Positions 52,156 to 60,594 of a stretch of 64,000 nucleotides of DNA are shown piece by piece; within the stretch, counting starts at the first letter, position 1, and every line of letters begins with the position of its first letter. Below the pieces are notes generated by a model. It saw only the letters and a list, made by a program, of their open reading frames with translations. It was not told the DNA's origin and ran no database searches. Origin of the DNA: CALVGQ01 sp031551965 (GTDB taxonomy: Bacteria > Bacillota_I > Bacilli_A > Erysipelotrichales > Erysipelotrichaceae); contig JAVBMW010000025.1 of the NCBI GenBank assembly GCA_031551965.1, forward strand, positions 77,012 to 141,011, given 5' to 3'. The position numbers and the translations under genes are program-made.

Positions 52156-53295
52156 ATGGAATACGCAATTTTCCCACACAAATATTTTAACATCACTCAA
52201 TCACCTTATGGCAATCCATCACACTGTGACAAAAGCCAAAACGTGAATACTCCAGACGATCAATTTAATGAAAACAAAATGATTAAAGCACTTGATCTAG
52301 GTGGTCAATACGGGGCTGCTAATAACCGAGAAAAATTCTATGCTCCATTTACATGCAAGATAACAAGAATCGATACTACTTCAACCAATGTTGTTTATTT
52401 TGTATCATGTGATCATTATGGAAATGAAAAGCCAGTTATACTTCCTGATGGATCAACATCTATTATTACAATGACAATGGCACATATGTCAGATGCAGAT
52501 TTATCGGATATGGCCTTATCGGTTGGTAAAGTTTTCAGTGCTGGGGACTTTATTTATCGCGAAGGGAAAAAAGGCACTGCTCAAGAACACGTTCACATGG
52601 AGTTTGCAAGAGGCAAACAAACTACAAAAGAATATATCGGTATGAACTGTGACTTAGTTACTGGCGGAAATCGATTCCCACTAAGTGTTTCAATTTGGCC
52701 ACATCAAGTTATACAAAAATTAAGCAATTATACTGTTTCTACTTTAGATGATAGTATTTACACTACTAACACGAAACATAAAAATGATTTTAAAACTACA
52801 ACTATGATTGGTCAAAGCATTATGACAGGCGTTTATTTAAAGGCGAAAACAACTGTTCAAGTACGTCATTATCCAGCATCTGGCACTTCACTAGGTACAC
52901 TAGCCCCAGGTAACGTAGTTCCAATTTTAAGATTCTTGGGTGTTTCAAATAACGACAATTACCAATGGGTCATGATTAGACACACCAATGGAGTTATTGG
53001 CTATGTGCAATTGGATCCGAAAAATTATGCTATCATTGATACAGGTACATTTAGTCCTAACCGTACTTTATATTTATATCAAGATATTAATGCTACGTTA
53101 AGTGGATTTCTAATTCGAACTGGTAAAGCAGTAACTGGAGCAGCAGGGCCAGTAGTGCCAAAAGGACAAAGAGCTCAAGTCATTGGAATATTGGATGTTC
53201 AAACAGATGGTTACCAGTGGCTACAAGTAATCTATAATGGGGTAACTGGTTATGTACAATTTGATACCTTAAAACATTGTAGAATTGGTGTCTAA
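52156..53295 (+). CDS. Lysin-like protein: M23-like domain plus two SH3 domains, no signal peptide
   Basis: A 379-aa protein. Residues ~8-155 have an M23/LytM-like order: ITQSPYG, KALDLGG (Asp47), YAPFTCKIT, TMAHMSDADL (His110) and EHVHMEF (His145, His147). The first zinc-ligand His of HxxxD is replaced by Ile43, so activity is uncertain. Residues ~215-380 hold two bacterial SH3-like repeats (each ending VIGYVQLD or VTGYVQFD) that could bind cell wall. It has no secretion signal, as in phage endolysins that depend on holins. AAAGAGG precedes the start. Confidence 0.75.
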   Translation: MEYAIFPHKYFNITQSPYGNPSHCDKSQNVNTPDDQFNENKMIKALDLGGQYGAANNREKFYAPFTCKITRIDTTSTNVVYFVSCDHYGNEKPVILPDGSTSIITMTMAHMSDADLSDMALSVGKVFSAGDFIYREGKKGTAQEHVHMEFARGKQTTKEYIGMNCDLVTGGNRFPLSVSIWPHQVIQKLSNYTVSTLDDSIYTTNTKHKNDFKTTTMIGQSIMTGVYLKAKTTVQVRHYPASGTSLGTLAPGNVVPILRFLGVSNNDNYQWVMIRHTNGVIGYVQLDPKNYAIIDTGTFSPNRTLYLYQDINATLSGFLIRTGKAVTGAAGPVVPKGQRAQVIGILDVQTDGYQWLQVIYNGVTGYVQFDTLKHCRIGV

Positions 53296-53317
53296 ATCAT
53301 CTATCTAAAAAGCAAAA

Positions 53318-53356
53318 AAAGAAGATATTAATGGTTAATTCCAAAATATCTTCTTT
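53318..53356. terminator. Terminator after the lysin-like gene
   Basis: AAAGAAGATAT/ATATCTTCTTT (53318-53328 and 53346-53356), an 11-bp stem with A- and T-rich flanks. It may also serve the convergent lipoprotein gene. Confidence 0.75.
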
Positions 53357-53403
53357 ATTATTAACCTTGACTTAAACGATTTCTTTGATAATTCATAAAC
53401 AGT

Positions 53404-53934
53404 TTATTTAAAAGGGCTTAATTTATAAAAAATTTCAGATTCATAATTCAATAGTTCTTCTAAAGTTAGTTTTTCAAAAACTGCATAACATTTATTTTCT
53501 TTTAAAACAATGTAAAAATCGATGCCAGTTCCAACATATTCTTGATTATGCTGATACTTTTCCATTCCATAGTTACCATATGAACTATAAATATTTTCTG
53601 CCAGTTCTGTCAATTCGCCTTCATAAAAATAGGTTGTTGTTTCTCCACCTTCAAAATCAATTGCTATGCTATTTCCATTTGCGAAAACCCTGATAAAAGA
53701 AGGTGCAAAGCCATATATTGACGTAAACATTTGATTCTCTTCCCCGCCTCTATATAATTTTTCGCCTTCTGGAATTTCAAAAACTGTTGATGAAGTTGGT
53801 GTGGCAGTAATGGAAATAGTTGGGATTGGAGTTGATACAGGTGTTGGCGTAATAATAGGAGTAGAAGTAGGCTCAATATTTTTGGAAGTACATCCAGTCA
53901 ATACAAATAATAGGCAAACTAATATCTTTTTCAT
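53404..53934 (-). CDS. Lipoprotein with Thr/Pro-rich linker, 176 aa
   Basis: MKKILVCLLFVLTGC is a lipoprotein signal with lipobox LTGC. A ~35-residue Thr/Pro/Ser linker (repeats of TPTPVSTP type) follows, then a compact ~110-residue outer domain (GEKLYRGGEENQMFTSIYGF). No family recognised. A minus-strand promoter TTGAAG-N17-TATAAT (54030-54025, 54007-54002) is visible upstream. It lies beside the quorum-sensing locus and its upstream region shares site E. Confidence 0.7.
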   Translation of the reverse strand: MKKILVCLLFVLTGCTSKNIEPTSTPIITPTPVSTPIPTISITATPTSSTVFEIPEGEKLYRGGEENQMFTSIYGFAPSFIRVFANGNSIAIDFEGGETTTYFYEGELTELAENIYSSYGNYGMEKYQHNQEYVGTGIDFYIVLKENKCYAVFEKLTLEELLNYESEIFYKLSPFK

Positions 53935-54046
53935 TTGTTATCCTCCGGTGCCATCAAAATTTTTATTTTTTCATTCAAACAAACTTAAAGTTGGCTAAAT
54001 TATTATATAATGGTCACGTAAATACTTCAATTATCACAGATGTTTG

Positions 54047-54076
54047 TGTGATGAAAAGCATGTTTTCAGTGATTAA
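54047..54076. promoter_or_regulatory. Paired boxes between two lipoprotein genes (site E)
   Basis: TGTGATGAA (54047-54055) and AGTGATTAA (54068-54076), period 21, resemble the agrBD boxes (site D). They lie in the 324-bp divergent region between the lipoprotein genes; the rest of that region is AT-rich and otherwise unassigned. Confidence 0.5.
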
Positions 54077-54258
54077 ATGCATTATAAATATAGATAACAA
54101 GTCAAAAACTACATAATGTAAAAAATTTGGAAATTCGGAAAAAGTTCAGCTTTTTTTCATTCAATTCAAATAAGTCTATAAGATAGTATTTGCCTGTGCT
54201 ATATTATTGATAGACTTTCTACGAACATTGATCTGTGTTTGTAAGAATGGAGATCACT

Positions 54259-55017
54259 ATGAAAAAAATACTAATCCTTTTATTATTGATTCTTATCGGA
54301 TGTTCAAATAACAATGTTCCAAGTGGTAGCACTGACCCGAAACGATTAGAAAGATCACCAACTGTGGAAGTACTTGCTACTTCTCCGGCTCCCGTCGATG
54401 ATTCCAAAGGTGGAATCAATATGGCTTATAATCTTTTGATAAGTGAATGGGAATCTGCTTTTAGTTACTTTGCAAGTGAAGATGATACAAAAAACAGTTT
54501 GTTATCTTTTTCTTTTTATGATATGTCTGTTGCCAATTCTGTGAAAGCATATTATGCTTTGAATGATATTGATGGTAACGGAATTATGGAACTTATACTA
54601 AGAAAAACAAACGGTTATGAAGATATTATCGCTTATATTTTTACAATGAAAGGCGATAAAGCAATAAATATTTTTGGCAATGATAGTCAGAATAATTTGC
54701 ATGAAGTTCCGTGGAGTCGAGTTGGATCATGCGATATTTTAAGCAATGGTTTAATAGACTGTAGTAATGGTGATTTTGCAATATATAGAATAACTAATGA
54801 TGGTTATGGAATAGTAAGGATTGCTTACAGCGAACCATATGATTATCCTGACATGGCTCGCTTAGCAGATGCTAAATGGAGATACTATATAAATGATGTA
54901 CAAGTAGACTATGATTTTTATGTTCGGCATCTAAATGAGCAAGGATATATTGTAGATGGAAATAATACTTTGGCAGAAATTGATTGGGTAGCTTTAGATT
55001 ATCATGTTTATAAATAG
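54259..55017 (+). CDS. Uncharacterised lipoprotein, 252 aa
   Basis: The ATG at 54259 has TGGAG upstream and gives the signal MKKILILLLLILIGC; an earlier frame start lacks a ribosome site. After a short linker comes a soluble outer domain: MAYNLLISEWESAFSYFAS, NDIDGNGIMELILRKTNGYE (a Ca-binding-like DxDGNG stretch of a type often seen in such lipoproteins) and a beta-rich C-terminus. Function unknown. It is divergent from the other lipoprotein gene and may share quorum control. Confidence 0.7.
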   Translation: MKKILILLLLILIGCSNNNVPSGSTDPKRLERSPTVEVLATSPAPVDDSKGGINMAYNLLISEWESAFSYFASEDDTKNSLLSFSFYDMSVANSVKAYYALNDIDGNGIMELILRKTNGYEDIIAYIFTMKGDKAINIFGNDSQNNLHEVPWSRVGSCDILSNGLIDCSNGDFAIYRITNDGYGIVRIAYSEPYDYPDMARLADAKWRYYINDVQVDYDFYVRHLNEQGYIVDGNNTLAEIDWVALDYHVYK

Positions 55018-55200
55018 AATGAAAATTTCCAGCAAGAGATTAATCTCAATGGGCTCATCCACTTGAAATCAACTTATTACAAGAAATAGTGATTTTTTAG
55101 GCAGATTTCAAAATAGATTATGCAAAAATGTTTTGGTAGAATGGAATTGCATAAAAATACTTATGATGTATAATAATTATAAAGAATGGAGGAAGGCTTA

Positions 55201-56421
55201 ATGATCAATAGAACAATATATAAACATCTAGTTGATGCATTAAAAGCTTTTCCAGTAGTGGTCATCACTGGCGCAAGGCAAATAGGTAAATCAACTTTAG
55301 TTTTTCAATTTAAAAAGCAAGGTTTCAATTATGTTAGTTTGGATGATATCGATGAAAGGAGATTGGCTTTAACTGATCCAAAGTATTTCATTGAAAGACA
55401 TGGATATCCTCTAATCATTGATGAAGTTCAGTACGCTCCTATTCTAATGGAAGTAATTGAAGAAATAGTCAATAAAAAGCGAATTAATCAAGAAGAAAGC
55501 AAGGGACTGTTTATATTAACTGGTTCTCAAGTCTTTCAATTAATGGAAAATATAAGCCAATCAATGGCTGGCAGAGCCGCTGTTTTAAGAATGGAACCTT
55601 TAAGCAGAAATGAAATACTCAATCGAGAAGAAGTAGCGTTTTTACCAAAAGATAAACAGAATAGAAATAATGGAAGTTTGTCAATATCAGAATTGTTCGA
55701 ACAAATTATAAAAGGATTCTATCCTGAAGTGTATAGCAATGAAATGATGACTTCTGAAATGTTTTATTCTAGATATGTTGCAACTTATATCGATCGCGAT
55801 ATTAACGAAATAAGTAATATAAAAGATAAAAATCGCTTTTACAGTTTCATGCAGATACTTGCCTCATTAACTGCTCAACAATTAAATGTTGCTAGTATTG
55901 CCCGTAGTGTAGGAGTAAGTGAAACGGCAATTAAAGATTGGTTATCGGTGCTTGAAACGACTGGACTTATTTATTATCTGCAAAGTTATAATGAAAATTC
56001 AATGGCGAAACGTGTTGTCAAAAGTAATAAGGTTTATTTTGCCGATACTGGACTGGCAGCTTATTTAGCAAAAATCAATGATGCTGCTACTTTAGAAGCT
56101 AGTATTTTTGCGGGGTCTTTTATGGAAACATATGTTATGAATGAAATTCGCAAATCCTATATCAATAATGGACAAAGATTTGATGGCACATATTATCGCG
56201 ATTCAAATCAAAATGAAATTGATTTAGTATTGCTACAAAATGCAAAACTATATTTAATTGAAATTAAAAAGGGAATTAGTTTTAATTTAGGGGATGTAAA
56301 ATCTTTTAAACAATTAGAAAATTCTATTTATCCTGTCGAGAAATCTTGCATTATCAGCAATACGAAAGAAAATTATGCACTCAACAGTGATGTTTCAGTT
56401 ATTTCTGTTAATGAAATATAA
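55201..56421 (+). CDS. AAA-type ATPase with DUF4143 domain
   Basis: A 406-aa protein of the AAA_14 + DUF4143 family: Walker A TGARQIGKST, Walker B YPLIIDEVQYAP, sensor LTGSQVFQLM, winged-helix region (LTAQQLNVASIARSVGVS) and a C-terminal DUF4143 domain with a PD-(D/E)XK-like NEIDLVLLQNAKLYLIEIKK. Widespread in bacteria and archaea, often in many copies, function unknown. The ATG at 55201 is preferred to the one at 55186 because the GGAGGAAGG lies between them. Confidence 0.88.
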   Translation: MINRTIYKHLVDALKAFPVVVITGARQIGKSTLVFQFKKQGFNYVSLDDIDERRLALTDPKYFIERHGYPLIIDEVQYAPILMEVIEEIVNKKRINQEESKGLFILTGSQVFQLMENISQSMAGRAAVLRMEPLSRNEILNREEVAFLPKDKQNRNNGSLSISELFEQIIKGFYPEVYSNEMMTSEMFYSRYVATYIDRDINEISNIKDKNRFYSFMQILASLTAQQLNVASIARSVGVSETAIKDWLSVLETTGLIYYLQSYNENSMAKRVVKSNKVYFADTGLAAYLAKINDAATLEASIFAGSFMETYVMNEIRKSYINNGQRFDGTYYRDSNQNEIDLVLLQNAKLYLIEIKKGISFNLGDVKSFKQLENSIYPVEKSCIISNTKENYALNSDVSVISVNEI

Positions 56422-56490
56422 CTCATAACAAAAGGGAGCAATCTTGAAAAACGATATCTGATGCGCTGGAATACCTCACTTGAAAACGAA

Positions 56491-56515
56491 GTACTCAACA
56501 TTCTGAGTGCTTTTT
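56491..56515 (+). terminator. Terminator before the first dinD copy
   Basis: GTACTCA/TGAGTGC (56491-56497 and 56504-56510, one T-G pair), 6-nt loop, T5. A near copy with a 3-nt loop lies at 57074-57090 before the second dinD, showing that the leader was duplicated too. Confidence 0.75.
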
Positions 56516-56627
56516 ATTTATTTTAAATGATTCAATCAAAAAATAAATTTATTGCATTTTAAAAGAGGTGAAAGGTAAAAAATGGAGAATAATAACAGTA
56601 TAGGAATATTTTGGAGGAGATATTAAA

Positions 56628-56963
56628 ATGAGTAAAAATCAAATAAACGAAGTAAATTATGAAACATTTGAAGGAATCAAACATGTAGATGAATTAGGAA
56701 ATGAGTATTGGTTAGCTAGAGAGTTACAAATAGTACTAGAATATAAAAGATGGGATAGATTTTTAAATGTTATTACCAAAGCACTGGAGTCTTGTAAAAA
56801 TAGTGGATATGATACTGTAGATCATTTTTCCCAAGTGGGAAAAATGATAAATATTGCAAAAACAGCTGTCAGAAATGTAGTCGACTATAAGTTATCTAGA
56901 TATGCATGTTATCTTATTGTCCAAAATGCTGATTCAAGTAAAGAAGTAGTGGCACTCGGATAA
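56628..56963 (+). pseudogene. Decayed N-terminal copy of dinD
   Basis: 111 codons closely similar to the first 111 codons of the intact dinD 580 bp downstream (NEVNYETFEGIKHVDEL, YWLARELQ, SRYACYLIVQNAD). The frame stops where the intact copy has CAA (Gln) and this copy has TAA, and similarity ends a few bases later. Upstream ~120 bp are also duplicated. It is therefore a tandem duplication with nonsense mutation and 3' loss. A functional BRO-N-only protein is possible but less likely. Confidence 0.8.
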
Positions 56964-57073
56964 ACTCGAATTTAAAATAATGAAATGGGTAAAAAAAGAA
57001 AAAAATATGCCTAATAGAGATTAATGTTTGAATAGAGTATTTTTTGCGTTAGAATCCTTCACTTGAAAACGAA

Positions 57074-57095
57074 GTACTCATTCTGAGTGCTTTTT
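57074..57095 (+). terminator. Terminator before the intact dinD
   Basis: GTACTCA-TTC-TGAGTGC followed by T5; duplicate of the element at 56491. Confidence 0.7.
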
Positions 57096-57207
57096 ATATA
57101 TTTTAAATTACTCAGTAAAAAATAAATTTGTTGCATTTTAAAAGAGGTGAAAGGTAAAAAATGGAGAATAATAATAGTATAGGAATAATTTTGGAGGAAA
57201 AATCAAA

Positions 57208-58044
57208 ATGAGTAGAAGCCAAATAAATGAAGTAAATTATGAAACATTTGAAGGAATCAAACACGTAGACGAATTAGAAAATGAGTATTGGCTGGCTAGG
57301 GAGTTACAAGTTATTTTAGAGTACAAAAAATGGCAAAAATTTATGAATGTTATTGAAAAGGCGAAAGAAGCTTGTCAAAGTAGTGGATTTAATGCTGATT
57401 ATCATTTTACCCAAGTGGGTAAAATGATAAATACAGCAAAATCTGCAGTCCGAAGGGTTGTAGATTTTAAATTAACAAGATATGCTTGCTATCTCATTGT
57501 TCAAAATGCTGATCCAAGTAAAGAAGTCGTAGCACTCGGACAAACTTACTTTGCGGTGCAAACTAGGAAACAGGAAATAAGTGAAATAGAATATGATAAG
57601 TTAACTGAAACAGAAAAAAGATTTTATAATCGTAGCATCACAAAAAAAGAAAATTATGAACTTAATCAAGTTGCTAAAAATGCTGGAGTGAAGAATTTTG
57701 ATCAATTTCATAATGCAGGATATAAAGGGCTTTATAATGGTGAGACAGCTGACGATATATTTAAAAGAAAGAAATTAAGTTATCGCGAAGATATTTTAGA
57801 CAATATGGGTAGTGATGAATTAATTGCAAACATGTTTAGAATTTCTCAAACTAAACAAAAAATTGAAAAAGAAAACATCAAAGGTGAAGAAAAAGCAAAG
57901 GAAACACACTTTGAAGTTGGCGTGAAAGTTCGTGAAACAATTGCATCTATCGGAGGTACTATGCCTGAAGATTTCCCGACACCTGAAAAAAGTTTGAAAT
58001 TATTAGAAAAAGAAAAAGCATATAAAAAAATCAATAATAAATGA
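57208..58044 (+). CDS. dinD: DNA-damage-inducible protein D (BRO-N domain)
   Basis: A 278-aa protein: BRO-N-type N-terminal domain (IKHVDELENEYWLARELQVI, LTRYACYLIVQNADPSK, GQTYFAVQTRKQE) and a C-terminal DinD region (DQFHNAGYKGLYNGETADDI, then GSDELIANMFRISQTK). E. coli DinD is SOS-induced and inhibits RecA strand exchange. AGGAGG-like sequence precedes the start. No clear LexA box was identified by eye. Confidence 0.9.
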   Translation: MSRSQINEVNYETFEGIKHVDELENEYWLARELQVILEYKKWQKFMNVIEKAKEACQSSGFNADYHFTQVGKMINTAKSAVRRVVDFKLTRYACYLIVQNADPSKEVVALGQTYFAVQTRKQEISEIEYDKLTETEKRFYNRSITKKENYELNQVAKNAGVKNFDQFHNAGYKGLYNGETADDIFKRKKLSYREDILDNMGSDELIANMFRISQTKQKIEKENIKGEEKAKETHFEVGVKVRETIASIGGTMPEDFPTPEKSLKLLEKEKAYKKINNK

Positions 58045-58352
58045 TATTTACAAAAATAAATATGAGATGAGCCTGCCAGCATGGTTTCATTCACATTGTA
58101 ACATTTCACTTTAAAATTAATGGCTTAGCTAGTCTGGATATATTCCTTATTGTAGTTTACCCTAATTTATCTAATCTTGATTTAATTAATTCAGATTAGA
58201 AAGACGATTCTTGTATCAGTCATTATTAATTTTTGTAATTCAACTAGAATACTTGTACAATGAAAGTAATAGTTTCCTCAATCATTGTGGAAAGAAATTC
58301 GTTTGAGATTAGAATAATGAAAAGTTATAGTAAAAGTGGGTAGAGGTAGAGC
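58045..58352. other. Intergenic region before the PTS operon
   Basis: 308 bp, AT-rich. The only things noted are an imperfect inverted repeat CTAATCT...AGATTAG around 58170-58200 and a possible -10 TACAAT near 58257. No gene or RNA was recognised. Confidence 0.4.
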
Positions 58353-60263
58353 ATGAATAGGAAAAGATGGTTTGATATTTTGAACAATTTAAGTACGACA
58401 AGCCCAACTACAAGTGATGAGTTAGCGACTATACTCAATATAAGTAGTAGGACTGTTCGTAATGAATTGAAAGAAATCAGTGAAGTTTTGAAAAAAGAAG
58501 GTGCACATCTAATTTCAAAGCCAAATTCTGGAACTTTATTAGTTATAGAAAATTACGAATTATACCAGTCGTTTCTTGATTCTTTAAATAAGAATACATC
58601 TATTCCTGAGACGTCGCAGGAAAGAATTCAATATCTACTTGAAACTCTATTAGTAAATAAAAGTAGTTTTGTTAAACTGGAAGATTTAGTAGATCAAATC
58701 TACATTTCTAAATCAAGTTTAACTGGTGATTTAAAAGAAGTCAGAAGCTTTCTTGAAGACTATAATCTTAAACTAATAGCTAGACCAGGCTATGGTATTC
58801 GAGTTGAAGGTTCTGAGTTCGATTTAAGACTATGCATTGCAGCTTTTACTATTTCGCGTTTGGAAGATCAGACAAAGAATGGAATATTGCGATCTATCGC
58901 TGAATGTGTTCAACAAGGTCTTATCGATTCAAATCTCAAAATCAATGATGGTTCTTATCAAAACTTAATTGTACATCTATACATTGCCTTGCAAAGAATT
59001 GAAGAAGGTTGTTATGTTCCTTTGGAAAAAAGTCAATTAGATGTAATTAGAAATGAAGTTGAATTTAAACAAGCACAAAAAATCGTTGATTTATTAGAAA
59101 AAAGATTTGAAATTGAAATTCCTTTGACTGAAGTTGGTTATGTGGCAATTCATCTTGCGAGTAAAAGAATTATTGAGAAACAAGATTTAACTGATCAAGT
59201 GATTATTGATTCGAAAGTCAATGAAACTATAAATCGAATGTTAAATGAAATTTTAATTAATTATCATATTGATTTTCGTGATGATCTTGAGTTAAGAATG
59301 GTTCTTGGAATGCATCTGATACCTTTAAACGTGCGATTACAATATGATATGAATCTAAAAAATCCACTGTTGAAACAGATCAAAACTAGATATACCTTAG
59401 CTTATATGCTTGCAGTATCAGCATGTGGAGTGCTTGAGAAAGAAAATTGTAAAATAATACAAGAAGATGAAATTGGATACTTTGCTTTACATTTTAATTT
59501 AGCATTAGAAAGAAGAAAGAAAACAAGAATTAAAAAGAATGTCTTAGTTGTATGTTCAACGGGAAGAGGAAGCGCACAGCTTTTGCTTTGGAAAATAAAA
59601 GAAGAATTTGGAAAAGACTTAAATCGAATAGAAATTTGTGATGTTTTTCAATTAGAAACTTATGATTTAAGTGATATTGATTATATTTTTTCAACTGTAG
59701 CTATTCCATTTCAAGTTAATAGACCCATTGTTCAAGTTGAAGTTTTTCTTGAAAATAAAGATATTAAGGCAATTCATCACATTTTAAATGAACAAGAAAA
59801 TTTTACACTAAGTAAATATTTTCATCCAAATCTGTTTCTATCTAAATGTAATGCTAAAACAAAAGAAGAAGTAATCGACCAAATGGTTAAAAAGATAAGA
59901 AAATATAAAAATGTTCCCAATGATTTTAAAGATTCTGTTCTTGAAAGAGAGAAGTTGGCTGTAACATCGTTTGGGAATTTAGTAGCTGTACCTCATCCAA
60001 ATAAAGCGATGGGAGATGAAAGTTTTGTCTGTGTGGCAATTCTAGAAAAACCAATCAAATGGGATAAACAAAAAGTACAGTTTGTTTTCATGATGTCTTT
60101 AAAAGCACCAGTTGAAGAAGATATGCAAATGTTTAGTCAAATCACATCACAATTATTATTTAGTCAAAAGTATATTAATGAAATGATTAAAAATCCTGAG
60201 TTTTCTTATTTAATGAAAATTCTAGGAACAATAGAAAAGGATATTAAAGAAAATAATGGATGA
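58353..60263 (+). CDS. BglG/MtlR-type PRD transcriptional activator with EIIB and EIIA domains
   Basis: A 636-aa protein: two N-terminal HTH regions (TSDELATILNISSRTVRNEL and an Mga-like second), two PRDs (residues ~180-400), an EIIB-like domain (NVLVVCSTGRGSAQLLLWKI) and a fructose/mannitol-type EIIA (FGNLVAVPHPNKAM, His). Such regulators activate their PTS operon depending on phosphorylation by HPr and EII proteins. Overlaps the EIIA gene by 8 nt, so it heads the operon. Confidence 0.9.
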   Translation: MNRKRWFDILNNLSTTSPTTSDELATILNISSRTVRNELKEISEVLKKEGAHLISKPNSGTLLVIENYELYQSFLDSLNKNTSIPETSQERIQYLLETLLVNKSSFVKLEDLVDQIYISKSSLTGDLKEVRSFLEDYNLKLIARPGYGIRVEGSEFDLRLCIAAFTISRLEDQTKNGILRSIAECVQQGLIDSNLKINDGSYQNLIVHLYIALQRIEEGCYVPLEKSQLDVIRNEVEFKQAQKIVDLLEKRFEIEIPLTEVGYVAIHLASKRIIEKQDLTDQVIIDSKVNETINRMLNEILINYHIDFRDDLELRMVLGMHLIPLNVRLQYDMNLKNPLLKQIKTRYTLAYMLAVSACGVLEKENCKIIQEDEIGYFALHFNLALERRKKTRIKKNVLVVCSTGRGSAQLLLWKIKEEFGKDLNRIEICDVFQLETYDLSDIDYIFSTVAIPFQVNRPIVQVEVFLENKDIKAIHHILNEQENFTLSKYFHPNLFLSKCNAKTKEEVIDQMVKKIRKYKNVPNDFKDSVLEREKLAVTSFGNLVAVPHPNKAMGDESFVCVAILEKPIKWDKQKVQFVFMMSLKAPVEEDMQMFSQITSQLLFSQKYINEMIKNPEFSYLMKILGTIEKDIKENNG

Positions 60264-60576
60264 AATTTATGATGTTGCGTTCGAGCTCATATTAAGCGCA
60301 GGCAATTCAAAATCTAATTCGATGATGGCAATAGAGGCTTGCAGAGAATTTCGCTTTGAAGATGCAGATAAAATGATCAAAGAAGCACAAAAGGAATTAA
60401 ATAAGGCACATCTTGTACAAACAGAAATGATTCAAAAAGAGGCACAAGGAACACCATTTCAACTAAATTTAGTTCTTGTACATGCTCAAGATCATTTAAC
60501 TATGGCACTTATGAGTTTAGAAAATGCAAAAGAGATGAAGTATCTTTATCAAACAATAGAAAAAATAATTAAATAA
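60256..60576 (+). CDS. PTS EIIA, lactose/cellobiose family
   Basis: A 106-aa all-helical EIIA of the LacF/ChbA type: GNSKSNSMMAIEACREFRF, and VLVHAQDHLTMAL containing the phospho-His (His76) and the HAQDH metal site. It passes phosphate from HPr to EIIB. Overlaps the regulator gene by 8 nt and precedes EIIC by 18 bp. Confidence 0.93.
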   Translation: MDEIYDVAFELILSAGNSKSNSMMAIEACREFRFEDADKMIKEAQKELNKAHLVQTEMIQKEAQGTPFQLNLVLVHAQDHLTMALMSLENAKEMKYLYQTIEKIIK

Positions 60577-60594
60577 TTACGAAAGGGGTTAATT

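Noticed and set aside
51321..53295. Intact prophage
   Set aside because: Only holin-like and lysin-like genes are present; no integrase, terminase, capsid or tail genes and no attachment-site repeats were seen.
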